Shown: piece after piece, positions 12,266 through 23,094 of the stretch | Numbering within the stretch: the stretch's first letter is position 1 | Layout of the letters: each line of letters opens with the position of its first letter | NCBI RefSeq assembly: GCF_963678635.1 | Contig: NC_087067.1 | Location: 39,764,379-39,824,378 of the forward strand | Length of the DNA stretch: 60,000 nt | Direction of reading: 5' to 3' | Source: Symsagittifera roscoffensis | Taxonomy: Eukaryota > Xenacoelomorpha > Acoela > Convolutidae | Translations under genes and position numbers: made by a program | Notes under the pieces: model-generated | Seen by the model: only the letters and a program-made list of their open reading frames with translations | What the model was told of the DNA's origin: nothing | Databases searched by the model: none

Positions 12266-12309
12266 TCAAAAAAATATATGATAATGGATTGTGCAAAATT
12301 TCCTAAAGA

Positions 12310-13872
12310 TACCTTTAGTTGAGCAGATTGTAGCAAACATTAAACAAGGACCTATAAATGAATGATTTGTGGTTTAATGGGAATTGACTCTTTATTTAAA
12401 AAAAATCACCTATTAAGGTATGGATTGTAGTAAAAACTGGGTCTAATAATTGGATTGTATTTAAAGTCACGCAGCTGCCTTGAAATGGATGATTTGTATC
12501 AAACATTGGTTCTATTAGAATAGATTGTACCAAACTTCAAAGTTGTACGTAAAGATAAAAGAACATACCCAAATTCCGAAAACACATCTATTCAGGAATG
12601 GATTGTACCAAACTTTGAGACTTCGGTTAGATTGTATCAATCAAAGAGGTAGGTGCCTTGAAATGAATGAATTGTATCAAACATTGGTTCTATCAGAATG
12701 GATTGTACCAAACTTCGAAAGTGTACGTATAGATGAATGAACCGACCCAAGTTTCAAAAGCTTATCTATTAAGGAATGGATTGTACCAAACTTGGAGACT
12801 TCGGTTAGATTGTATCAATCAAAGAGGTAGCTGCCTTGAAATGAATGAATTGTATCAAACATTGGTTCTATTAGAATGGATTGTACCAAACTTCGAAAGT
12901 GTACGCATAGATGAATGAACCAGCCCAAGTTTCAAAAGCTTATCTATTAAGGAATGGATTGTACCAAACTTTGAGACTTCGGTTAGATTGTATTAATCAA
13001 AGAGGTAGGTGCCTTGAAATGAATGAATTGTATCAAACATTAGTTCTATTAGAATGGAATGTACCAAGCTTCGAAAGTGTACACATAGATGAATGAACCG
13101 ACCCAAGTTTCAAAAGCTTATCTATTAAGGAATGGATTGTACCAAACTTTGAGACTTCGGTTAGATTGTATCAATCAAAGAGGTAGGTGCCTTGAAATGA
13201 ATGAATTGTATCAAACATTGGTTCTATTAGAATGGATTGTACCAAACTTCAAAGTTGTACGTAAAGATAAATGAACATTCCCAAATTTCAAAAACATATC
13301 TATTCAGGAATGGATTGTACCAAACTTTGAGACCTCGGTTAGATTGTATCAATCAAAACGGTAGGTGCCTTGAAATGAATGAATTGTATCAAACATTGGT
13401 TCTATCAGAATGGATTGTGGTAAACTTTGAGACTTCGGTTAGATTGTATCAATCAAAGAGGTAGGTGCCTTGAAACTAATGAATTGTATCAAACATTGAT
13501 TCTATCAGAATGGATTGTACCAAACTTCGAAAGTGTACGAATAGATGAATGAACCGACCCAAGTTTCAAAAGCTTATCTATTAAGGAATGGATTGTACCA
13601 AACTTTGAGACTTCGGTTAGATTGTATCAATCAAAGAGGTAGCTGCCTTGAAATGAATGAATTGTATCAAACATTGGTTCTATTAGAATGGATTGTACCA
13701 AACTTCGAAAGTGTACGCATAGATGAATGAACCGACCCAAGTTTCAAAAGCTTATCTATTAGGGAATGGATTGTACCAAACTTTGAGACTTCGGTTAGAT
13801 TGTATCAATCAAAGAGGTAGGTGCCTTGAAATGAATGAATTGTATCAAACATTGGTTCTATTAGAATGGATT
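12310..13872. repeat. 178-bp satellite array, about 8 units
   Basis: Units recur at 178 bp (for example the ATGAATGAACC boundary at 12733, 12911, 13089, 13545 and 13723). The units at 12310-12540 are diverged and the later ones are very similar. Each unit contains GGAATGGATTGTACCAAACT twice, about 104 bp apart, so the unit probably grew from a shorter ancestor. One shortened unit lies at 13400-13460. Each unit encodes the same open peptide of about 61 codons, whose TGA stop overlaps the next unit's ATG in ATGAATGA. The array stops abruptly at 13872. Homogenisation can conserve such frames without translation, so I call this satellite DNA. Confidence 0.95.
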
Positions 13873-14065
13873 TCTAGCCGGTTTTTCTCAACACTTAACA
13901 ATTTTTTTGGAATTTTTAAAATGTGATTCGAATCATTACTGAAACGGCTTTAATATGAAATATCACTCAACCCAGTCCTATCATTATTTTTGGTACCTGA
14001 TTTAGCATGGAAAACAAAGCAAAAAAAATGAAACACGCCCGAATACAAAGCTCCTCCCCATTTTT

Positions 14066-14332
14066 GGCTCTTTTTCCTTCCCCAAACCTCCTCCCCCCCC
14101 CCCCCCCCCCACCTCTCTTAAACATGAATTTTATGGTCTAACGAGTGGTTTTACAAGGTTAACTATGAAGACCAAATATGTTTCTCATAACCTAGTTTGT
14201 CATGAAATTTGACATGCAGACTAACTAGGTTATGAGAAACATATTTGGTCTTCATAATTAACCTTGTAAAACCAATCGTTAGACCATAAAATTCATGATT
14301 GAGTGAGGTGGGGGGGGGAAGGAAAAAGAGCC
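14066..14332. mobile_element. Foldback (hairpin) element with poly-C/poly-G inner ends
   Basis: Outer ends GGCTCTTTTTCCTTCCCC and GGGGAAGGAAAAAGAGCC are exact inverted repeats. Inside lie a run of about 18 C on the left and a G run on the right. Next come arms of about 95 bp (14111-14205 and about 14208-14309) that pair with only a few mismatches and almost no loop. There is no coding capacity. A related, non-palindromic copy is at 337-533. Size and structure fit a non-autonomous foldback/MITE-like element; I could not see a clear target duplication. Confidence 0.7.
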
Positions 14333-15249
14333 CTGATTTGTACTACAATATATACTGAAATTTGTTTCAATTGAAACATGTCAATTATGATATTCAGCTG
14401 ATTTATATCGATGACGGGCTTAGGGGGCTATAATTTTTTTGTTACTAGGCGGGGGGTTTTATGGGAAAGACCCGGAATTTGAAAGAGTTAAAAGAAGCCA
14501 CACCAATCATAAACATTAAATAACAAAATTAAACAAAAATGGGGCTAGAAGCGAGATTATTTGCAGTGTATTCGACGTAATTTTTCATCCCTCAACGCAA
14601 ATGCGGAACACTCTCTACCAAGGTATATTAGTGTCGCCACAGTTCGATGCATTTATCAAAACTATCGCTTCCACTGCCAGATCTGCAACAGCAGACTATC
14701 GGACAAAGTGAACAGTAACTTCAAATATAAAATTTTGCTCCACCCAACCCATACCCCCCCCCCCCCCAATGTTATCTACCAAAGAATCTTCACCCCTCTA
14801 ATCAGCTTGTTATAAGACAGGTTAAGAACAAAAAGGATCTACTTAACCACCACCCCCCCGCCCCTTTTTTCAAGAAAGGGTGGGGGTAGAGTAGTTAAGC
14901 AGAAACCGGACACATTTGAAGCTGGACAAATTTAAAGGAAACTTACATTGACGAAAATTTTATTGGACCTCGTGGACCGTGTTAATATCTAATTCCAACT
15001 CGAATTGTTGTTTTCCTGAAGAAAATTTAAATTAGAGACAAAAATAATTTTCCATAATTCTAATTGAAAATTAGCAAACTCACCTTCAAATGTACTTTCA
15101 ACTCTTTCAACCTTTCAAATGTACTTTCAACTACTTCTTCGGAAACTGTTTGGCTCCTTTTTGTTTTTCTGGATATCAAATTTCAACCAATATCTGAAAT
15201 TGGAAATACCTGAACTTTGAAAAACACTATACAGAATGACGTAACCGAC
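14333..15249. other. No supportable gene; homopolymer runs
   Basis: AT-rich sequence with C runs near 14755-14767 and 14852-14860. The frame at 14561-14815 ends in a C-run-encoded proline stretch and shows no splice context, so I do not call it. Confidence 0.5.
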
Positions 15250-15365
15250 GCCCACTGAGGTCACTGCCTCTCTTACCCGAGCCCCACTGAGGTCACTGCC
15301 TCTCTTACCCGACAGCCACTGAGGTCACTGCCTCTCTTACCCGACACCCACTGAGCTCACGACCT
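15250..15365. repeat. Inverted copy of the 32-bp minisatellite, about 3-4 units
   Basis: Units read CCCACTGAGGTCACTGCCTC plus TCTTACCCGA. The reverse complement is the 611-1018 unit with a few fixed differences (GAGAGGCAGTGACCTCAGTGG). Adjacent G and C runs at 15501-15514 and 15539-15549 are simple sequence. Confidence 0.85.
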
Positions 15366-15793
15366 CTCCGACTCGACCTTTTTATAGGTTGACCAAATTG
15401 ATTTTCTGAGCTCGTTAAAAAAGACCAAAAACAGCGTATAAATATAAACAGCGCATAGTATAAATTGAGGCCAAAGGGTCGGCTGGGGGTCGAATCCCTG
15501 AGGGGGGGGGGGGGTGTACTGCTTGGCGTCCGTTTAACCCCCCCCCCCCTTAAATCCGCTACTGCATTTAATCATATCATAACCGGTCATTGTGAGCCAA
15601 GCAAATGATCGCAGGTGGGGTGGCGGAGGGTGAGGGAATGTCATTCTTTGCAATTTCATAGTGAAAAAAAATTTTTAAAAAAAATAATTTGAATCTCCGG
15701 AATCTAGCGGAATTTTCCGTTTCAAAAATTTTTTCATATCCCATTAGATTTAGAAAATTCCGCTCTACAATTTGGTATGCAGCTGAAAACATC

Positions 15794-15973
15794 TTGGTCG
15801 GGATGGGCAGAAAAAATGGTAAATGGTTTCAACAAACAAAAAAGACTTTTTAAAAGTTTTACAGGATGCATAATTCAATCCCCCCAGTAAAGTAGAATTC
15901 AAATCTTATGATTATAACAAGTCTTCTTTGTTTGCGAACACCATTTACCATAATAGCTGCCAGCCCCGACCAA
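15794..15973. repeat. Inverted repeat, arms about 55-60 bp
   Basis: The left arm 15794-15852 (TTGGTCGGGATGGGCAG through ATGGTAAATGGTTTC) pairs imperfectly with 15918-15973 (ATTTACCATAATAGCTGCCA through CCCGACCAA). The spacer is about 65 bp. It is probably a remnant of a small foldback element. Confidence 0.55.
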
Positions 15974-16299
15974 AAAATTCTAGTAACAATTTTTTGATTA
16001 ACGTCCCAGGGTAAAGTTCTGGGTTTAATATAACCGTTCCAGGTCTGGGTAATGGGTAATTTAAACGTTCCAGGGCATGTTGAAATAATATAAATATAAT
16101 AATTAGTCATATTTTGTCATGTTTAGGTCTAATTGCGTTTTAAAGTCAATTTGAGGTCGCACAATTTCAAAACTTTTTTTTCGAAAATTTCAAAAAAAAA
16201 ATTGTGAAAAAAAAATTAGGAAAATATATATTGAATTTAATTTATTCCATACTAAGCACCTGACATTGGTAACAGTTTCCCTGAAAATTTGAAAGAAGA

Positions 16300-16560
16300 A
16301 ATTTGCCATTATAATCAATTATAATGGATTATAATCGATTAAAAATGGATTATTTTGCTTTAAAAACAAATTATATTCTCTTTCAAAAATAATCGATTAT
16401 AATCCATTATAATCGATTATAATCGATTATATTGGGATTATGTTGCTTAGAAAAATAGTATCATTATAATCCATTTTTAATCGATTATAATCGATTATTA
16501 TCGAAATTTATTGAGACAGACCACGAAAATTCAATATAATCGATTATTATCCATGGAACT
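16300..16560. repeat. Cluster of AATCGATT palindromes
   Basis: ATAATCGATTATAATCGATT and close variants (ATAATCCATT, AATGGATT) occur many times in both orientations within about 260 bp, as self-complementary AT-rich DNA. It may be simple palindromic sequence or a cluster of homeodomain/CUT-type sites; I see no adjacent gene. 16561-17640 shows nothing supportable. Confidence 0.6.
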
Positions 16561-17644
16561 CCGGTGCGGGATTCCCTAAAAAACAAGATTTTGCGCTATT
16601 TGAAAGCAGAAATTTCCAAAAGCGTAGAGCTGAAAGTTGATATTGGACTTTTTAAAATTAGGGTTGATTTTAAATTAAAGGTTAAATTACTTTTAAAAAA
16701 AGATTTAAAAGACAAATTTTCCAGCTTATTATAAATGTTACGATTGCATTTCATTGAATTCGGTTTAATTTTTAAGAAAGGAGAGGTTTACGGTGAAAGC
16801 TCAACAAGGATTTAATTTTTTGATAAAATTTGAGAGTGTTTTTTGGCTTTCCTGAAATAGTTAACAGTCTGTTGGCTGTATTTTGTTAAGGTTGACTGAC
16901 CATCACACAAAATTTCTCTATTTTCACATAAAAAAAACAAAATAGCACCCAAATTGTTCCCAAAACTCAAAAAAAAATCGCCAAAAAACAATATTTTGAA
17001 TGTATTTCTATACCGTAATAACAAATAAAAGTCAATTCTGGAAAGTTTTCGTTTTTGTAGTTCTTAGCGTGTAAAACTTTTGTAGACAGTGATTGTAATG
17101 TAATGTATGCATTTTAAACTCGAGGTCCTGAAAAAAAATGATTTTTTTTTCGACGAATTTTCTAGTGATACGTAGTTAGCGGTTCGAAAATAGTTTGGAG
17201 ACATTGAATAATCAATTTTGACGAATCATGGCACAATCATAGCTGCGGATAGGTTTCTTCAGCGAGATTCAGCTATTTATCGACAAAATTTCTAATTCTC
17301 AGCAGAAAACTGACTCTAAAGAGTAAGTGGGTTTTTTAGTAAACTCATGTGGCGCAACGAACTGTTTTGGTCTTACGTAATGTTACTCTGCAACAGTGGA
17401 GATCATTTAAATTGGTTATAAATTTTTTTAAAACATGCAAAAATTTAAAAAGAAACATGCAACTTCCTTATAAAAACTCCCTTTATTATCTTGTAATATT
17501 CTTAGAACCTAATTTTGTCAGCAATTGTAACTTTCCTATGATATTTTGATCGCACTTAACTAAATTCGGGTTTGATTCAATCTTATCATGATTATAATTG
17601 TTCCGAATTTCGATACGAAAGTAACGGAATATTTGTGCTCAAAT

Positions 17645-18570
17645 TGGTTGAACGAAGCTTATTTGCCATAATTGATTTGTTACAAGGAATGAAGTCTATC
17701 TTTTTGTACTTTATATGGCGTGTGGGGGGATGATTTTCATTTAAAAAATTCAAATTTTAGAAAAAAAATTTTCATTATATTTTATTTAATTTAATTTTTT
17801 TTATGAATTACTGCTGCTCAATAAACCTTATAAGGCAATCGGAACATTCAGGGCTTCGCCCTGATACGAGCAGTCTTGTTTTTATAATGATTTTTTTTAT
17901 TATAATTATGATTATTATTATGATTATTATGATTATTATGATTATTATGATGATTATTATTTATAAAACACACCCAAACACAACGTTCAAATTAATTTTC
18001 AATTGTCGGAACGAATTGCACAAACAAAGATGAAAACAAAAACTGGAACTTAAATAATATAAATGTAATTAAACAAATTGTTATACAACGCTTTCTGCTG
18101 TAGTAAAAATTTTTGTTTAATGCGATTTCCATTTTACTCAAACCCCAATTTTAATTTTGCGAAACGCTGTTTCATGAAAAAAATGTTCCGGCGTTTCCAC
18201 TGTCCCAATATCGGCAGTATTTGGTGTTGACGTGTCCCTCCAGATAAAATTTTGATTAATCAGAAAAACAACAAGACTGCTCGTATCAGGGCGAAGCCCT
18301 GAATGTTCCGACTGCCTTTTAAGGTTTATGGAGCAGTAATAACATTTAAAAATTCAATGAAATAAAACAAAAGAAATTTTTTTTTCTTAAATGTGAAATT
18401 TTTAAATAAAAAATATCCCCCCACACGCCATATAAAGTACAAAAGGATAGATTTCGCTCCATGTAACAAACCAATTATGGCAAAAAAGCTTCTTTTAACC
18501 AATTTGGAACAATTTCTAAGACGGATTAACTCTCCGCGTACGCGTTAATAGCGCGAAATATATCGCGCGT
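17645..18570. repeat. Two inverted copies of a dispersed repeat (copies a and b)
   Basis: Copy a (17645-17881, minus orientation) and copy b (18271-18570, plus orientation) share an end reading ACAAGACTGCTCGTATCAGG then GCGAAGCCCTG, which includes the hairpin CAGGGC-GAA-GCCCTG. They also share CCCCCCACACGCCATATAAA and AGTACAAA about 150 bp in. The sequence between them (17882-18270) includes an ATTATTATG microsatellite at 17885-17960. Copy b continues into ACGCGTTAATAGCGCGAAAT, the unoccupied counterpart of the retroelement insertion site at 20400. No coding frame is supported. Confidence 0.8.
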
Positions 18571-20107
18571 GAATTGTCCCAAATTGGCCAAAATCAATCT
18601 TTACGATTGAATTTCTTCCAGAATTTTCGACATGTTGTAAGGTTCTCATTTGATTGATAAAACTCAGATACCGTGAATAATTTTTTTCAAACCTGAACAT
18701 GGTTGAAAAAACAAGCAGAATGACAAAAATTTGTTTTATTAAAATCCGAAAAAAAGGCCAAATCCGCAAAAAAGGCCCTACTAGACTGCTATTTTGAAAG
18801 TGGGTAATTTTGCAAAGTTTTGCCGGATCCTTCATGGAGAATCATCCTTGTTTGAATGATTTAGCAAGGTTCTTGCAAGCTCCTGCAAAATAACTTTATT
18901 TGGATTGATAAGGTTTAGTTTGTAGTTTCACAAGATGCAAAAGTATTTTCAGCTACAATACAGCTGCGATGCGCATGCACTTTTTTTTGCAAAATTCCAG
19001 TGATTTCTTTCGGAATATGATTGAAGAGAAACATTAGAATACACAAACAAGTCTTAGAAAGTAGAACTTGGAGTAATAAGAGACGCGTGTTTGACCTGGT
19101 TTCCTTCAGTAAACGGAAAAACAAAGATCTACTGAAAAGAAGTCGTATAAAAGTCTTTTGTTTCGATTTTTCATTAAATACGCTTTCGTATAAAATTATG
19201 AACTTAACTTTTTTTAGTCCCTCCTTATTCGGTGCTATCGGGTTTTAGATTTTGTGCCCTACTTCAAGCTCATTGTCTGTTATGTTCGGCGAAGGGGGGG
19301 AGGCGATGGCTGCGTGAAAAAAAATAGCACGGCATTAAACTAACATCCCCATATGACACTAATTTTGTAAAATGACTTTATAACTTAATAATTGATGAAA
19401 AAAAATGGAAAACCATGAATAGCTTCAAGTTCATCAAAATTTCTGCAAATTGCTGCGGAGCAGCTAATTTCCCTACCCTCCGTTGAAATTGTTGGTTGAA
19501 TGCACTTTGTTTCGAGTGCATTGTGAAAAAATTCGATGATTGCTGTTTCTAAATCACTTTAATGAACTCCCTTATTTTAAGAATTGTTTTTTGAAGCTTG
19601 CAGTATTTAAAGCCGCTTCGATAGTCGTCGGAGGCATAAATGTTCCTGAAGAGATTGCCTACTGTACTGAAAAAAAATTGAAAGGATATAATTTAATATT
19701 AAACATAAATTCAAAGATTTTTTTTTTGAAAAAATGAATTGGATCACGGGTCGCTGGATGTGACTACAGCCCTTAAATCAAAAATTATTATTTTCCCGCG
19801 TGGGCCAACTTTTCAGATGCAGTAGTTGCAAAGGGCCACTAAAAACAGTTTAGCTAGATTATTATCCAGGCAACTTCAAGTATTTTCCTATAAACTGTTT
19901 TTTACAAAGGAAAAAAGCGGCATTTGAATCAAGTGCAGGGGCGGACGCTGCCTTCCCTCAGGTATTTGACCGTCACCAACCAAAGGACCCCCTTTTGGTA
20001 TTATTTTATGACATCCATTTTCAGCTGATCAACCCCTCGAGAAAATTATAGGTCATGAATGTTTCAATTCAATTTGGAACAATTTTGTTGTGCGGGAGAA
20101 GTCGCCA
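18571..20107. other. No supportable gene
   Basis: AT-rich sequence continuing from dispersed repeat copy b. Frames here (for example 18545-18835 minus and 19021-19248 plus) lack splice or domain support. A short interval near 19930-19990 resembles degraded transposon DNA but cannot be assigned. Confidence 0.5.
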
Positions 20108-20400
20108 GCAAGCATAAACAAGACTGCTCGTGTCAGGGCGAAGCCTGAATGTTCCGACTGCCTTTTAAGATTTATTGAGCAGCAATAATACTTAAAAAAA
20201 ATTAAATGAAATAAAATAAAATGAAATTTTTTTTCTTCTAAAATTAGAATTTTTTTATGAAAATCATCCCCCACACGCCATATAAAGTACAAAAAGATAG
20301 ATTTCGTTGCTTGTAACAAATCAATTATGAAAATGAGCTTCGTTCATCCAATTTGGAACGATTTATAAGACGGATTAAATCTCTGCTTACGCGTTAATAG
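20108..20400 (+). repeat. Dispersed repeat copy c, left part, split by the retroelement
   Basis: It has the same order of blocks as copy b at 18271-18570: the hairpin end, CCACACGCCATATAAAGTAC and GACGGATTAA...GCGTTAATAG. Homology resumes at 39249 (ATAGCCCGAAATATATCGCG). The retroelement therefore sits inside this repeat. Confidence 0.9.
20397..20400. repeat. Target-site duplication ATAG (left)
   Basis: ATAG lies directly before the element (20397-20400) and again directly after it (39249-39252). The related unoccupied site at 18545-18556 has a single ATAG. Confidence 0.9.
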
Positions 20401-20810
20401 TGGAACCTGATCTAAACTATATTTTCTGATTGGATAAATTAGATATTTTACCACTGTAAAGTATTTAATATTAACCAATCATGATCCATCTAACTAACAA
20501 CCCACTTATTTGTAAGTGCTGAAATTACTTGTAATTTCAGCACCAGAGAGATTTGAATTTAACTTAGAAATTAGTTGTCTTTCCAAGAGAACTTCAGCAG
20601 CCGCAACAAACCAGTATACCCTAGATCTATTGAGCCTAGCAGAGACTAGTTAAACACCCTGAGACTAGAAAGTATAAGAGTAAGATTAGGATCGGTATTA
20701 GACTAAGAAGTTGCACAGATCTATCCGGCCGAAAATAAGATAGCGTGACGAGCAGACGGTGTACCCTATCCGAAATTACTCTATGAGTTAACCACATCGG
20801 TCCTAACTCA
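20401..20810 (+). repeat. 5' LTR of copy 1
   Basis: It starts TGGAACCTGATCTAAAC and ends CGGTCCTAACTCA. The end is set by the PBS and by the matching 3' LTR end. It contains a perfect 13-bp-arm palindrome at 20516-20543. The first seven bases differ from the 3' LTR start but are identical in copy 2's 5' LTR. Confidence 0.92.
20516..20543. promoter_or_regulatory. Perfect LTR palindrome
   Basis: GTGCTGAAATTAC-TT-GTAATTTCAGCAC is a perfect inverted repeat with a 2-nt centre. It is intact at 38954-38981 and 58002-58029 and half-deleted in the fourth LTR (40501-40516). It could be a protein-binding site or an RNA hairpin if transcribed. Confidence 0.75.
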
Positions 20811-20812
20811 TC

Positions 20813-20830
20813 TGGTGCGACCATAAGTCT
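20813..20830 (+). promoter_or_regulatory. Primer binding site
   Basis: TGGTGCGACCATAAGTCT begins two bases after the LTR, and TGG would pair with a tRNA 3' CCA. Copy 2 matches for the first 14 bases and then differs (TGGTGCGACCATAA). I cannot name the tRNA without the host tRNA set. Confidence 0.7.
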
Positions 20831-22060
20831 CGAATAAGACCTTAATAGCTTAGAATTAACCAAAAATAGATTAGAATTTAGACAAAACATTTTCAAATTG
20901 TTATACGATAATAATTTAATCGAAATGTCTCTACGACTCAATAGATCAGAGCCGATATTCCGAACAATAATAGAACTACCCGGAATTGGAAGAAGACCTC
21001 GAATAAGAGACGACATACCGCAAAGTAGAAACTTACCAAAGAGATTTATGATTGTACGGCAAGCTAACACAAACTTTTATTTTTAGAATCTTATTAGCAA
21101 TGAATTTAGTTTTTCATCTGCAAACATAAAATTTTGAAGTCAATCTTCATGATCATTTCAGGCGCTAAACAAAATTATTAATATAAAATAACGATTGATA
21201 AAAAGATCTCAGATCGTTTTCTTAATTTCTGCAGTCTTATATAAAACATGTTTGAAAAATATTTATTAAAAATGAAATTAAAAATTAGTAGCATGACAAT
21301 AAATTATTAGTAATCATAAAATCATCTGTTGTCCCAGCTTCATCACCTAAACATAACAGCATTCATAAACTCACTAATATCTTTAAAAAACTAAATCTTT
21401 TTCTTAAATAAATTTAAACCAAATTAAACTTAAATTCACTTAATTTTAAAATTAGATCATCAAGGCTTATCCTTGGATCTCAATAAATTTTCTATTTCAC
21501 TAAATTTAAAACCTGATCATCAAGGCCTATCCTTGGATCAAAAAGGACAATTTTGTTCTCCCCCACCCACTTAACAAGTGTCTAACGACCTCAAACGTCA
21601 ATTCACTATCCAACCCTTCCAAAAGACCCAAGACTAATAGAAATTTTTAAATAAAACTAACCATTCAAATTAGGATAAACAGTGAAAAACTTCGGTTATT
21701 CATCCTTCACTTGAACCCTCCTCTTACCAGACCCAGGATAGATTTTAGACTTAGTAAGCTTAAAATAGTATCAACAAACTACTTGCGTTCTAATTATACC
21801 TGAACCTTGTGGATCGATTAACTATTCTCCAACCCTTGAACACAATCACTACCCCTAAGTAAGATTAAGTAAGTTAACACCTTAGCTTAGACTAGCCACG
21901 AGAAAGTAAAAAATCATTCCTTGGAATCGACATACTTTTCTCCCCAACCCTAAATAAAAAGACCCAGGTTAAGCTAACCAAAAAATCGTAAGGACTAACA
22001 GTCTATGAAAATAGAAATACCTAACAACTCTTTGCATCCCTCATCCTAAACCTTATCTCA
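20831..22060 (+). other. Untranslated leader of copy 1
   Basis: About 1.2 kb between the PBS and ORF A. It holds a duplicated 25-bp palindromic motif at 21455-21539 and a small frame (20898-21086, 62 codons) that is partly kept in copy 2 (57647-57441, with a small deletion and frameshift). The rest is A/T-rich with no long frame. Confidence 0.6.
21455..21539 (+). promoter_or_regulatory. Duplicated leader hairpin motif (packaging-signal candidate)
   Basis: GATCATCAAGGCTTATCCTT plus GGATC occurs at 21455-21479 and again 60 bp on at 21515-21539. GATC...GATC and CAAGG...CCTTG are self-complementary, so each forms a hairpin. Both are kept in copy 2 at 57092-57116 and 57032-57056. Position between PBS and gag fits a packaging or dimerisation signal; this is inference. 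Confidence 0.5.
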
Positions 22061-22493
22061 TTCAAAATTCTAGGAAATAAACAAACAATCGTTTTACACA
22101 ACTGTGAGATAGATAACAAAAAATACGATCTTGTCATCACACCTCATACACAAGCAGTTGGATACATTAGAACAAAACGACAAACAATAAAAAGAAAAAT
22201 TATAAACAAACAAAGAGAAATCACACGAAAAAGATTTTCAAAAAATAGAAACGCATTTTCAGAATCAGAAGCCAGCAATTTAGATGAACTCTACAAATTA
22301 AAAAAAATCAATTGATAAAAATTGCCCCATTCACAATCAATTCTAATTTTCCGATTCAGAAACAACTTCAAAATCATCAAAAAGAGGAAAAAGAAGAATA
22401 AAAAAGCAATACAAACACAAACCAGTACACTTGTATAATTGGAATCAACCAAGTAGACACATCGATAGTTATATATTAACAGTCATCAAACAA
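22055..22493 (+). pseudogene. ORF A, broken copy (basic protein upstream of gag)
   Basis: This is the counterpart of the intact 145-codon ORF at 56512-56075. In copy 1 the start codon is lost (ATC near 22055) and a one-base insertion near 22305 shifts the frame. The rest of the frame is still recognisable, with Lys/Arg-rich blocks and a Ser/Asp-rich stretch. It has no match to Gag or other domains I know. See the copy 2 entry for description. Confidence 0.75.
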
Positions 22494-22497
22494 AAAA

Positions 22498-23094
22498 ATG
22501 AGCCACACTCAAAGTGACGATAGTCCAGATGACGAAGATGTTTACCCCTTCCTCATAGATGCACCCGATAATAGAGGGCAACATGATTTTTGCAAGAATT
22601 TACTCGTAAATTTGTTTGAACCCGGAATCAGTCCATGCAAAGCAGAATTCCCAGATGTAAAAATCAAAAGACAAATTATTGAACATTATTTGAAAGATAT
22701 ATGTAACTTAACACAACAATATGGAATCTACACCATAGAATTCAGCACACCAAATACGAATCATCGTAAATATGTAATTCAAACAGATGATCTTGAATTA
22801 GAATTTTCAAAAGTATTCCTAGAATATATCAAAAGCATACAATATCATAATTCACAAAGAGCAAACTCTATATTCACTAACGAAGTTTTTGCAATAATAT
22901 ATACCTATATTTCTATATTAGAAAAAACAGAATTTCAAAGTATCTCACCAACTGAAACATCCAAACATACAAAAGTACGACATGAAATCACATTATTTTC
23001 AACTTTTTTACATATAATCAAAGAAAATTTCACTAAAGGCGATGTTTCACAACACACAAAACATGACTTACAAAAATTTTGGCATGGTTTATAA
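22498..23094 (+). pseudogene. Gag N-terminal segment, copy 1
   Basis: The ATG at 22498 starts an acidic N-terminus (DDSPDDEDV) followed by a mostly helical region. A one-base deletion in an A run near 23085 moves the frame into 23079-23951. Copy 2 (56070-55072) reads straight through this point, which shows the break is secondary. The segment has no assigned domain. By position it is the N-terminal (matrix-like) part of a very long Gag. Confidence 0.75.

Noticed and set aside
11358-12281. Leu/Pro/Ala-rich frames
   Set aside because: Composition artefacts of the pyrimidine-rich simple sequence.
12525-13926. A tandem gene family of 61-codon ORFs
   Set aside because: Better explained as a 178-bp satellite; each ORF restarts with the repeat unit and no gene signals are seen. 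Kept as a finding only.
15490-15505. tRNA-like B box (GGTCGAATCCC) suggesting a SINE or tRNA gene
   Set aside because: No A box at the right distance, no cloverleaf, and adjacent to a homopolymer run.
20636-21070. Minus-strand frame across the 5' LTR and leader (and its copies at 57556-57909 and 40391-40600)
   Set aside because: Antisense of the LTR, conserved only because the LTR is; no independent support.
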